From Saccharicrinis carchari (GTDB lineage: Bacteria > Bacteroidota > Bacteroidia > Bacteroidales > Marinilabiliaceae): a DNA stretch of 64,000 bases. The DNA is taken from assembly GCF_900182605.1 (NCBI RefSeq), contig NZ_FXTB01000001.1:930001-994000 (forward strand). Reading direction: 5' to 3'. Of the stretch, positions 25,082 to 33,298 are shown in pieces (positions within the stretch are counted from its first letter, which is position 1; the number at the start of each line of letters is the position of its first letter). Under the pieces are notes generated by a model. It was not told where the DNA came from, did no database searches, and saw only the letters and a list, made by a program, of their open reading frames with translations. The position numbers and the translations under genes were made by a program.

Positions 25082-26251
25082 TTAGTTACCCTCCATAAAT
25101 TTTACCGACCAAAGATCTTTCTTTTGTTCTTCGGTAGCTAATTCAATCGATTTTTTAGCTTGAACCTTAGCCTCTTTAATCCTACCTGCCTTATTTAAAA
25201 CACAGGCATACGTATCAATATTGGCAAAATTAGTATTGAGCTCTATTGAACGTTTCGCCATTATTATCGCTTTATCCATCAAGTCTTTACTAATTTCCTC
25301 TTCAGCTTGCGCAATCCACCAGGCATATTTATTTAAGCCCTCCATATTGTCAAAGTCATATTTAATAGCGTAATTAGCCAGTGCCTCAAAGAATTTTACA
25401 CGCTCCGGACTTCTATAAAGTGCATTGACTTCTGCGGTAGCTATAACTTTTACTCCCACTTCTTTATCAAGCGAAATCAATTCTGCCTCCTTGGCGGCAA
25501 TTGCGGCTTTGTCTTCTTCACGAGTTACCTTCATTAACTCCTCCATCATAATTTGCTCAATAAACTGATCAATTTGAGCCTTTTCGGATAGGGCATAAAA
25601 CTTGGCCTTATTCTTTAATACGAAGCGAAATTTTGAATCAGCAGTAGATTTTACTGTAGATGTAATTATTTTTAAATCTGTGGCATTAATCAATTCCTCG
25701 GGCTTTTTAAGAGCATAATAAGCTTCAGTTGCAGCCTTGGTATCGAATTCTCCTTGCGATGAAATTAAAATGAAGTTTTGTAAAAATGCCGCACTACGTT
25801 CGCCGGCTTCAAATTTCTTATTTAAAGCCCCCCAGCTATTTTCAGGGTCTGCAGCTGTTTTAGCTGTAAGTAATAGTGCCTCTGCATCGCTCGCTCCAAG
25901 TGATTTGTGCTGAATATTGCCATCAGAGTCTAACCACAATAAAGTAGGAAATGCGCTAACATTGTACTTACCCATTAAAGGTTTTCCTGCTTCTGACTCC
26001 ATGTCCATTTTCACATTCACAAAATTCTTATTAAAGAAATCTCCCACTTCCTTTTGTGTGAAGACATTTTTAGCCAAATATTTACAAGGCCCGCACCAAG
26101 TGGTGTAACAATCCATAAAAACGATTTTATTTTCTTTTTTAGCCTTTGCTAAAGCCTCCTGAAGGGTGCCATGCCCAAATTCAATTCCTTGTGCGAATAC
26201 AGCAGTATAGGCCATTATGGCAACTAGCGATAGAATAATTTTTCTCATCAA
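25082..26251 (-). CDS. Periplasmic thioredoxin-fold protein
   Basis: A 389-residue exported protein: Sec signal (1-20), thioredoxin-like domain (about 25-140) with active site C53-G-P-C56 in TTWCGPCKYLA and the cis-proline segment SAFPTLLWLD, then about 250 residues rich in helices that resemble TPR-like repeats (for instance RSIELNTNFANIDTYACVLNKAGRIKEAK at the end). Such proteins act in periplasmic thiol redox or repair. It is 583 bp from the two TlpA genes upstream and so is probably its own transcript, although it is part of the same thioredoxin-rich neighbourhood. Starts at the first of two adjacent ATG codons. Confidence 0.85.
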   Translation of the reverse strand: MMRKIILSLVAIMAYTAVFAQGIEFGHGTLQEALAKAKKENKIVFMDCYTTWCGPCKYLAKNVFTQKEVGDFFNKNFVNVKMDMESEAGKPLMGKYNVSAFPTLLWLDSDGNIQHKSLGASDAEALLLTAKTAADPENSWGALNKKFEAGERSAAFLQNFILISSQGEFDTKAATEAYYALKKPEELINATDLKIITSTVKSTADSKFRFVLKNKAKFYALSEKAQIDQFIEQIMMEELMKVTREEDKAAIAAKEAELISLDKEVGVKVIATAEVNALYRSPERVKFFEALANYAIKYDFDNMEGLNKYAWWIAQAEEEISKDLMDKAIIMAKRSIELNTNFANIDTYACVLNKAGRIKEAKVQAKKSIELATEEQKKDLWSVKFMEGN

Positions 26252-26339
26252 TTTTAGATTTAAGTCACAAATGCTTGCAACAGATTATATATATAGATGC
26301 CCAAGAGTTTTCTTAGGTGTAATAAGTAACATATACTTA

Positions 26340-26462
26340 GTGGCTATAAGAAAACGCCAAATACTGCGTTATTCTCATCTTGAAAACAGTCATTTACAAC
26401 AGTAAACTCCTTGATTTTCAATACTCGAATGCCTTGTCTTTGGCGTTTTCTTATCGAGCCAC
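26340..26462. repeat. Foldback element with arms of about 22 bp
   Basis: GTGGCT-ATAAGAAAACGCCAAA (26340-26361) pairs with TTTGGCGTTTTCTTAT-cg-AGCCAC (26439-26462), the arms differing by one 2-nt bulge and separated by 77 bp. The interior carries a smaller inverted pair (CTTGAAAA / TTTTCAAT). It lies in the 583-bp gap between thioredoxin genes. A MITE or an RNA hairpin element would both fit. Confidence 0.65.
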
Positions 26463-26504
26463 ACAAAAATATTCGAGTTTTCTTATATGCACTACTTAGG
26501 GTCT

Positions 26505-26730
26505 GCTGAAAAACTCCAGAGGAGTTTGCTGTGCATAACCCCCAGATTTATCTGGGGGTTATAGTGTCGTAATGAATGAACTCCAACGGAGTTTCCCATA
26601 TAAAACACCCCATAAAAATAGCTTTCGGGCTACTCCTACGGAGTAAAATCTCAAGTGCATATTTCATCGCCCAGATAAATCTGGGGGGTATGTAAAGGTA
26701 ATCCCTACGGGATAAAGATTTTTACTCTGC
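26505..26730. repeat. Cluster of short palindromes
   Basis: In about 225 bp there are at least five short inverted repeats: AACTCC/GGAGTT pairs (26512-26525 and 26579-26592), TAACCCCCAGAT-TT-ATCTGGGGGTTA (26536-26561, 12 bp perfect), ACTCC/GGAGT (26633-26645), CCCAGAT-AA-ATCTGGG (26670-26685) and ATCCC/GGGAT (26701-26713). The two CCCAGAT palindromes are related. It is a REP-like intergenic cluster with no coding potential. Confidence 0.6.
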
Positions 26731-26834
26731 ATGGAAAATCTCATTTCATAAGCTAAATCCTTTTACTTTAGATTCATTTTAGATTCACAATCTACTTATT
26801 ATATGATATATGGTTGTTTTTTAGGAAGCCCTAC

Positions 26835-28208
26835 TTAAATACCTTCCAAACTATTTAAAAACTGGATGGTTTGCTCCGATGACGGTAATGTCATCTCCTT
26901 TTTTATGATGTGTCCCTTTTTATCCAGCAAAATAAATCGGGGAATACTATTTACGCGGTAATTCTTCTGAAATTGACTTTTATTTCCTAAATACAGCTGA
27001 TATCCAGCCATTTCCTTATTCTGATTAATCATGTTGAGCCACTTATCTTTATCAGTATCAACAGACAGGCTAAGAAAATTAATATTTTTATCGCTAAACT
27101 GTTTACTCAAATTGTGTAGTGCCGGTATTTCCTTCCTACAAGGACCACACCAGGTAGCCCAAATATCGATGTACACGTATTTACCCAGAAAATCCTTTAG
27201 TGAATACAATTTCCCATCCTTATCTGTAGCATTAAAATCTGGCGAAGGTTTTCCGAAAGATAAAGTGTCGTACTTGTCATATACCTCACTATATATTTTC
27301 CTCAATTCAGGAATTTGAACGTAAGTATCATAATAACGTTGCAACTCCGAAATATTATCAATTCCATACCTGTGTATATATTCCACGGCCAAATAATTTA
27401 ACATACTCTGCTTAACGATATCGTTTTTAAAATTTTCAATAAAAAACTTCATCTTTAAGAGCGTCTTATCATAAAAATTAGTGCTTGGCTCGCTGTTTCG
27501 ATAGGAAATATAAGCGCCTTCTTTTAAAAATTCACGATAAGGCATAACACCAATTATATCCTCATCTTCAACCATCATCTTCTGAATAGAATTATAATAT
27601 TCATCATCAGGCGTATAACTATTTCCTTTTGTGTGAAAGGAGTGACCTACCGGATACATTAACAGTGACTGCGCATAGGCATATTTAATTTTATTAGACT
27701 CCATTTTATAAAAGACAGGAAAAGTTTCCTGAAACTTCCTTGCACTAAACAAGTCCTGAGATTCCTTATCTAATTCCCAAAGTCTTTTTTCAAAATCTGA
27801 AAAAGACAATTGGTAATCCGATGGTTTAATTCGTGTTATTGAAAAACTATTTAAATAATCAACAATACGTTCTTTTGCACCAATAAATTTGAATGATTTT
27901 ATAAAATCAAATCCATCAAAGGATATTTCAATTCTATCTTTTTTCTCAATAAATATCTGTCTTGACTCTTCACCATAATGAAGACTTGCATAACTGTGAT
28001 CAATATCACTCAAAACACACTCTCCCTCCCCGTTATCGTCTATTTGAATTTCGCGGATACTTAAATCACAATACAGCGTAAGCGTTTCAAATGTTTTATT
28101 CTCGACCTTAAATTTGATAACAACATCATCCTCTTCGTATTTACTACAAGACGATAGCATTACAGCAACTAGAAGGGACGCACACGATATAATATTTTTT
28201 ATCTTCAT
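26835..28208 (-). CDS. TlpA-family disulfide reductase lipoprotein
   Basis: A 457-residue lipoprotein (lipobox LSSC, Cys21). The N-terminal 310 residues are poorly conserved and include a beta-rich start of the kind found in thiol-disulfide reductases of this phylum. Residues about 318-455 are an AhpC/TSA-TlpA domain starting GKPSPDFNATDKDGKLYSLKDF, with the redox pair Cys354-Gly-Pro-Cys357 and cis-Pro in SIPRFILLDKKG. It acts in the periplasm, probably anchored to a membrane. It is the last gene of a run 28208-38707 and follows the next TlpA gene by 5 bp, so the two are translationally close and probably paralogous. Confidence 0.88.
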   Translation of the reverse strand: MKIKNIISCASLLVAVMLSSCSKYEEDDVVIKFKVENKTFETLTLYCDLSIREIQIDDNGEGECVLSDIDHSYASLHYGEESRQIFIEKKDRIEISFDGFDFIKSFKFIGAKERIVDYLNSFSITRIKPSDYQLSFSDFEKRLWELDKESQDLFSARKFQETFPVFYKMESNKIKYAYAQSLLMYPVGHSFHTKGNSYTPDDEYYNSIQKMMVEDEDIIGVMPYREFLKEGAYISYRNSEPSTNFYDKTLLKMKFFIENFKNDIVKQSMLNYLAVEYIHRYGIDNISELQRYYDTYVQIPELRKIYSEVYDKYDTLSFGKPSPDFNATDKDGKLYSLKDFLGKYVYIDIWATWCGPCRKEIPALHNLSKQFSDKNINFLSLSVDTDKDKWLNMINQNKEMAGYQLYLGNKSQFQKNYRVNSIPRFILLDKKGHIIKKEMTLPSSEQTIQFLNSLEGI

Positions 28209-28213
28209 ATTTT

Positions 28214-29356
28214 TTAATTATTATAAATCCTGTTCAATTCCATATCTAACCAACCGCCTCTTAAATCAACATGGGTTATAATTCCCTTTTTATCGACTAA
28301 AAAAGTAGAAGGCACATAAGTTACACCATACGTTTCAACAATTGAGTTATCTCCTTTTCTATTCCTTAACTGCACCCAACTCATATCTTCTTCGCGTACT
28401 GCTTTTTGCCATGATTTAATATTTTTGTCAATAGAAACACTTACAATATTAAAACCACGGGGGTGATATTTTTCATAAGCCCGCTTAACAGAAGGAATAT
28501 CCCCCCTACAAGGACCACACCAGGATGCCCAAAACTCAATTAGCGTATGTGTGCCATCTTTAATATAATCCTTTAAATTACATTGATTTAACGCTATGTC
28601 ATCAACAATAGCGTCTCGAAATAATTCTCCCACATACACTTTCCTGGCCTCAAGCAGTGATTTTGTAAAAACGCCGGCTTCCGAATTTCTTAACTTTACG
28701 GATAGTGTATTAAACAGTTCTAAAGTTTCCTTACGCGAAACATTACCTGCTCGTGTAATCATATCTTGAACTATTTTTAAGGAAACCGGAGATTCGGGAT
28801 GATTATTAATAAATTGTACCCGATGATCGTGCTTTTTTTTCCGGAACAAGGCGACTTCTTTTGCATATTTATATGCCAGGTCCAGATCATTTTCTTTATA
28901 ATAGGCATCTGAATATTTCTGAAACACTTCCTTATCATAGAGTTGCTCATTTTCCTTGATATATTCAGCGTATTGGTCGCTAATTGAAGAACCGATAACA
29001 GAGAAGCTTGGTCGCTTATCAAACTTATCGCACCTTACATTAACTTCTGTACTGTCTACAAAAAAAGAAGAGCTTACAATAAAGTTTCGATTATTTTTAT
29101 CATTTGGATTTAAGTATAACCTTAACTCACAAAACCTTGGGGTTTCGAAATTTCCTTTTATTTCAAATTTACCTTTTGAAATGACCGTGCTATCGATTAA
29201 CCTTGAGGGTTCTACATCTTTTAAATAGAGATATACCTTTTTTCCATCCCAGGACTCTCTTACATCTCCGCTTATCGTGTATCCATCGTGGGCTTGCTTG
29301 CACCCCACAATAGCACACATAGTAATAATAATTATTAATAAAATACTGTTTTTCAT
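28214..29356 (-). CDS. DUF4369-TlpA thiol-disulfide lipoprotein
   Basis: A 380-residue lipoprotein (lipobox IVGC, Cys19). Residues about 25-110 are a DUF4369 beta domain (YTISGDVRESWDGKKVYLYLKD, then STVISKGKFEIKGNF), typical of Bacteroidota thioredoxin-like proteins. Residues about 245-380 are the TlpA domain with Cys280-Gly-Pro-Cys283 and the cis-proline YVPSTFLVDKKG. It is predicted to reduce disulfides in exported proteins. It is 17 bp downstream of the PKD-like lipoprotein gene and therefore part of the SusC/SusD operon. Confidence 0.9.
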   Translation of the reverse strand: MKNSILLIIIITMCAIVGCKQAHDGYTISGDVRESWDGKKVYLYLKDVEPSRLIDSTVISKGKFEIKGNFETPRFCELRLYLNPNDKNNRNFIVSSSFFVDSTEVNVRCDKFDKRPSFSVIGSSISDQYAEYIKENEQLYDKEVFQKYSDAYYKENDLDLAYKYAKEVALFRKKKHDHRVQFINNHPESPVSLKIVQDMITRAGNVSRKETLELFNTLSVKLRNSEAGVFTKSLLEARKVYVGELFRDAIVDDIALNQCNLKDYIKDGTHTLIEFWASWCGPCRGDIPSVKRAYEKYHPRGFNIVSVSIDKNIKSWQKAVREEDMSWVQLRNRKGDNSIVETYGVTYVPSTFLVDKKGIITHVDLRGGWLDMELNRIYNN

Positions 29357-29373
29357 ATATAGACTACTTTGTA

Positions 29374-30912
29374 TTATTCAACTAACTCAACATATATAAC
29401 ATCCACGATATTACCGAAATCCGAATGTTTTTCCTTCGGTTCAGTCGCACTAAAATCACCATCTGAGGCCATACCATCATAAATACTTAGTGTTCCTTCC
29501 GTAGTTCCAACTATCAGATCATAGGATCTGGTTAAATTGCTTGCTTGATAATATTGATGAAACTTTAAACTGGAGATTACTTCGCCTGCCGTGTCAAACT
29601 GGAACACTGAACTCAATGCGGAATTTGACAGATCCACTCTATACACCTTGTCTCCAACAGCGTAATACATGTAATTTTTGAGAGAACTAAAGGCAAAATG
29701 TGAGGCCGAACCAATATCCGTACAAGCTGAAAGATCGCCATAAAAGGCTTTGTTGCACGAATATATGCAATGTGAAGCCGCTTCTCCTGCATACATATCG
29801 CCCATTTGGAAACCATACAAATAGTAATTTGCACCTGATGTAAGAATAGCATAGGTCATTCCATCATAACTACCGGCAGGGTCATATTTCGTATTTTCAA
29901 TATATTTAAAATCATATCCCATCGGTAATTCAAAAGCATCTCCTGTCACCAATCCAAACATTTCATAGTTTTCCAAACCTAAATCCATCCCACTTGAAGT
30001 GAGCATGGGAGCAATATATTGATTATAAGAAATGAATTTCTTTTGATCATCATCATACAGCAGAAACAAGGGAGCCAGAATATATTCAGCACCAATATTA
30101 GCGCCTATTCCATCGGCAATATTATAGTCTTTATTTATAGTTTGACCAAACAAACCATCTCCGGTAATAAAATCACAGAAATAAGCTTTCGAATCAGAAA
30201 TAAACATTTTACTTGTTCCCCCGTAAACAATGCCCGTAGGTAATACCTTTTTACCATTTCCCATCTCATAACTCATATCATATTCAGGTTTCCACTCAAT
30301 ATCATTCCTTCCGAGCTTCGTTGCTGCATTATCGGCAAACAAATAAAAAGGGCTATTATGGTCTGTTAACATGTTAGGTAAAACTTGTAATTTGCGCGGA
30401 CCAGTAATCACACCCAAGTCATACGGACTCAATATATCAAAATACGTCTGGTCCGTTACTTTAGAGTGTATATCGAGTCGTGCATTTCCATTATCATCAC
30501 ATAACACTAACCAACCTTCGGAGGTAATCGATTTAACACGCAATTCAACTACTTTTCGCGAAAACACCTCAGCTTCCTTTTCCCTAACCGTATAGACGAG
30601 GGAATACAAAGCCGGGGGGAGCTTCACTGAATAATTCAAATTCTTCTCTTCCCCTATTATAGTTGTTTGCATGTCTCCATCTCTGCGTATCGCCTTCCAC
30701 TCAAACAGATAGTTAGACTCATTTATATCGCCTAACTCCGGCTCAATCACTAAATCACTAAACGACAAAGCCGTTATTTCTGATTCTATATTATTAAACT
30801 CAATTTCTTTGAGATCGATATAATCGTAATTGCCCAGATCCTCAGTACAGGAGGCAAGCAGCAGCAAGAGGAAAAATATAGATCCAAACTTATTATATTT
30901 TGCTTTTTTCAT
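29374..30912 (-). CDS. PKD-like family surface lipoprotein
   Basis: A 512-residue lipoprotein (LLLASC at the signal end) of the PKD-like type found downstream of SusD and DUF4843 genes. Residues about 30-130 are an Ig/PKD-like fold (YNYLFEWKAI-like segment, SLVYTVREKEAEVFSRKVVELRV), and the rest appears to be a beta-propeller-like repeat region (GWLVLCDDNGNARLD, then blades with repeated YY and aromatic motifs). The start was chosen at the second ATG since MKKAKYNKFGSIFFLLLLLASC is a normal signal, and because this ATG aligns exactly with the start codons next to the other two copies of the leader repeat. Its ligand is unknown. Confidence 0.75.
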   Translation of the reverse strand: MKKAKYNKFGSIFFLLLLLASCTEDLGNYDYIDLKEIEFNNIESEITALSFSDLVIEPELGDINESNYLFEWKAIRRDGDMQTTIIGEEKNLNYSVKLPPALYSLVYTVREKEAEVFSRKVVELRVKSITSEGWLVLCDDNGNARLDIHSKVTDQTYFDILSPYDLGVITGPRKLQVLPNMLTDHNSPFYLFADNAATKLGRNDIEWKPEYDMSYEMGNGKKVLPTGIVYGGTSKMFISDSKAYFCDFITGDGLFGQTINKDYNIADGIGANIGAEYILAPLFLLYDDDQKKFISYNQYIAPMLTSSGMDLGLENYEMFGLVTGDAFELPMGYDFKYIENTKYDPAGSYDGMTYAILTSGANYYLYGFQMGDMYAGEAASHCIYSCNKAFYGDLSACTDIGSASHFAFSSLKNYMYYAVGDKVYRVDLSNSALSSVFQFDTAGEVISSLKFHQYYQASNLTRSYDLIVGTTEGTLSIYDGMASDGDFSATEPKEKHSDFGNIVDVIYVELVE

Positions 30913-31015
30913 GCGTTTATATTTTTTCAATGGTTGCATGGAACTGGCCAGTTATAATCATTCTCGTGTGCTTCAGCTACACGCATCTGTGAGAAGCATT
31001 CTCATGGCTCGTTTC
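30913..31015 (-). promoter_or_regulatory. Leader element, copy 1 (5' of the PKD-like gene)
   Basis: On the minus strand: GAAACGAGCCATGAGAA-TGC-TTCTCACA (hairpin TGAGAA/TTCTCA), then CACGAGAATGA, CCAGTTCC, and CCATTGAAAAAATATAAACGC ending at the ATG. Homologous sequences stand 5' of the ROK kinase and second susD genes. It lies between DUF4843 and PKD-like genes, inside the operon, so it may control translation or a secondary transcript. Confidence 0.6.
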
Positions 31016-31031
31016 CTAACTATTTTAATAA

Positions 31032-31790
31032 TTAAAACTCTAAGGGATTTCCATCTTTATCTAAAATCTCTTCATCAAAGGGCATTCCGTACCACATTTT
31101 CATCGATTCATCCATCACATACTTATTCATTTCACTACGGATATAGCTGAATTTTGCCCAGGTAACCTTTTTCGGGTCATTAAAATCAGATCGCGGAATA
31201 TCCAATACTCTGGAAATTAAAAAGAGTTTTTCGGGCAGGAAAACACCACAAATTTCCTCATCATTCCAGGCTGCGGGTGGACTTGTGAACAACTCGGAAA
31301 ACTCAATTTTATAGTGAACCCTACTTACTTTTTTATTTATTACCATCTCTTCTAAAAAAGGAAGTGTAAAGTGCTCATTCGCAATAATTTCGAATTGGAT
31401 TGTTTTCGATGCTTCTTTTAACGGAGGGGTTCTTAACAGTTTTACCGTATAGTTCAATTTGGAACTATTGGCGGGTATAACACACGATTGGGGAAGTATA
31501 TAATCAATTCCTTCTTCTGCATTTTCAGAACTTACACGCAAATTCACTACCCTATCAACATCGGATTGAGGGCCTAAGGTTTGCATCTGAACATCCACCT
31601 CAATAACATCCTCTTCAATATATACAAAGGTGTAATTGGAACTATCGGCAAGCTGTCTGTCTAAATAATTATCGAAATAGATACCTTCGACGGAATCATA
31701 AACTTTAAGGCTATCTTCCTCGCACGAAATAATACCAATACTAAACATCAGCATTAGCACTATATTTATAAATATATTTTTATGTCTCAT
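31032..31790 (-). CDS. DUF4843 domain lipoprotein
   Basis: A 252-residue lipoprotein (signal ending GIISC). The body matches the DUF4843 layout: VEGIYFDNY near 33-41, TFVYIEEDVIEVDVQMQTLGP, NLRVSSENAEEGIDYILPQSCVIPANSSKLNYTVKLLRTP, and the C-terminal KIEFSELFTSPPAAWND and FMLISR-like segments. Proteins of this family sit next to SusC/SusD and PKD-like genes and are presumed surface components of the uptake complex; no ligand is known. It is 11 bp downstream of susD. Confidence 0.85.
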   Translation of the reverse strand: MRHKNIFINIVLMLMFSIGIISCEEDSLKVYDSVEGIYFDNYLDRQLADSSNYTFVYIEEDVIEVDVQMQTLGPQSDVDRVVNLRVSSENAEEGIDYILPQSCVIPANSSKLNYTVKLLRTPPLKEASKTIQFEIIANEHFTLPFLEEMVINKKVSRVHYKIEFSELFTSPPAAWNDEEICGVFLPEKLFLISRVLDIPRSDFNDPKKVTWAKFSYIRSEMNKYVMDESMKMWYGMPFDEEILDKDGNPLEF

Positions 31791-31800
31791 TGCTAATTAT

Positions 31801-33285
31801 TTAACGATTATTTTTTTCAGTATCTGGTAATGGAACAACAAATATTTTATCACTCGGTCTGGCTCCTTCAGGATAGCCCAGATCGTCGTCGTAGGTACTT
31901 CTCAAGTAAGTATTAACCCTTTTGTAGTAGTAAAATAATTGGCCTTCGGCAAACATTTCCCTGATGTATTCATTTGTAAGCTTGCTCTTTTTTAATTTAG
32001 TAATGGCAGGAACACCACGTTTACTTCTTAAAAAATTAACATATTCCAACCCGTCGTTAAGTTCTGGTTGACACTCAGCGGCTATTAAGTACATCTCACT
32101 AAGGCGCACCATTGGAATTATGGTATTTCTGATCAAGCCGGTATTTGCAATATCCATGTACTTATAGCAATACATTTTGGCGCCATCGTTACCTAAACCA
32201 ATATTGGCACTTTTCCAATTGGCCACATACCTGTAGTCATTTACATTTCCACCACCTAAATCTCCCCCAAAAATGTAGTCTTTCAGTAAGCTTTGATGCA
32301 TTGTAAATACAAACCCCGGGAATTTATTAGGATCATGGTTTTCCTTAAACAACTCATTCCTTTTATTATTTGTTAAACCGAATATTATCTCGGATGAGAA
32401 AATTCGATCCGGATTTTCGGGAGAACCTAATATTAAAGTATTATCCACAAAAGAAAACAATCCATTATCAGCAGCACTCATAAGCTTATTCGCATATATT
32501 AAAGCATTTGTTTTATCTCCTGCATATAAATATACGCGTGCAAGTAAAGCTTGCACCGCATAATAATTTAAGCGTAAGGTTCTATACTCTAAAAAATTTT
32601 CACCTATAATTTTATTACTGGTAATTGCCCCCCCATTTTTTATTATTGGATCATTTTTTAATGCCTCCTGCGCATCCAGTAAATCCGCAATAACATTATC
32701 CAACACTTTATCGGCACTCAACAGTTCTCCAATCTCGAGCGTTTGGGTTTTGTAATAAGGAATGCTCTCATTTTCGGGGTTTGTACTTATTACAGGACCA
32801 AACATTCGTAACATATCAAAATGTAACATGGCTCTAAGCGCCAGGGCCTCCCCCTTTATAATATTTAAATTGTCACCAGTAAATAATTGCTCATTCCCTT
32901 TAAGCTGATCTAATAAAACATTAGCGTTAGAAATTAAAGCATACGCCCTCTCCCATACCTTATCAAATCGCCCCCGCCAGTATGTAGTGGTGTAATTATG
33001 TGCTGCCAGGTCTCTGTATTCGCCCCATGTTACAGGATCATTACCTATTTCATAAATACCACTCATCACCTCCAGCATCTCAACCGTTAATGACTTGCCA
33101 TATAAATCTTCTTCATTTAAACTGATATATATTCCATTAAGTAATTTCTGAAACCCGGTCTCTTTTGAGAACAACTCTTCCTCTGATATTTTATCGTAGG
33201 GTTTTACATCAAGCCATTTATCACACCCACTACTTAGGAGCAAACAACACGTGAATAAGATAATATACCCTTTTATTTTTTTCAT
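31801..33285 (-). CDS. SusD/RagB-like lipoprotein 1
   Basis: A 494-residue outer-membrane lipoprotein. Signal and lipobox (LLLSSGC), KWLDVKPYDKISEEELF (start of the SusD fold), four TPR-like helical pairs with MLRMFGP and RVYLYAGDKTNALIYANKL, and the C-terminal motif MVRLSEMYLIAAECQPELNDGLEYVNFLRSKRGVPAI are typical of RagB/SusD. It caps the SusC barrel and presents substrate. The start was placed at the ATG before KKIKGYIILF since the upstream 36 residues overlap the susC 3' end and are not signal-like. With a TlpA-rich set of neighbours and no glycosidase, the substrate is more likely a peptide or metal complex than a polysaccharide (inference). Confidence 0.9.
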   Translation of the reverse strand: MKKIKGYIILFTCCLLLSSGCDKWLDVKPYDKISEEELFSKETGFQKLLNGIYISLNEEDLYGKSLTVEMLEVMSGIYEIGNDPVTWGEYRDLAAHNYTTTYWRGRFDKVWERAYALISNANVLLDQLKGNEQLFTGDNLNIIKGEALALRAMLHFDMLRMFGPVISTNPENESIPYYKTQTLEIGELLSADKVLDNVIADLLDAQEALKNDPIIKNGGAITSNKIIGENFLEYRTLRLNYYAVQALLARVYLYAGDKTNALIYANKLMSAADNGLFSFVDNTLILGSPENPDRIFSSEIIFGLTNNKRNELFKENHDPNKFPGFVFTMHQSLLKDYIFGGDLGGGNVNDYRYVANWKSANIGLGNDGAKMYCYKYMDIANTGLIRNTIIPMVRLSEMYLIAAECQPELNDGLEYVNFLRSKRGVPAITKLKKSKLTNEYIREMFAEGQLFYYYKRVNTYLRSTYDDDLGYPEGARPSDKIFVVPLPDTEKNNR

Positions 33286-33298
33286 AGTTTTATTTTTT

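Noticed and set aside
26217-26405. A 62-codon plus-strand frame
   Set aside because: It overlaps the thioredoxin signal-peptide region and the left arm of the foldback element.
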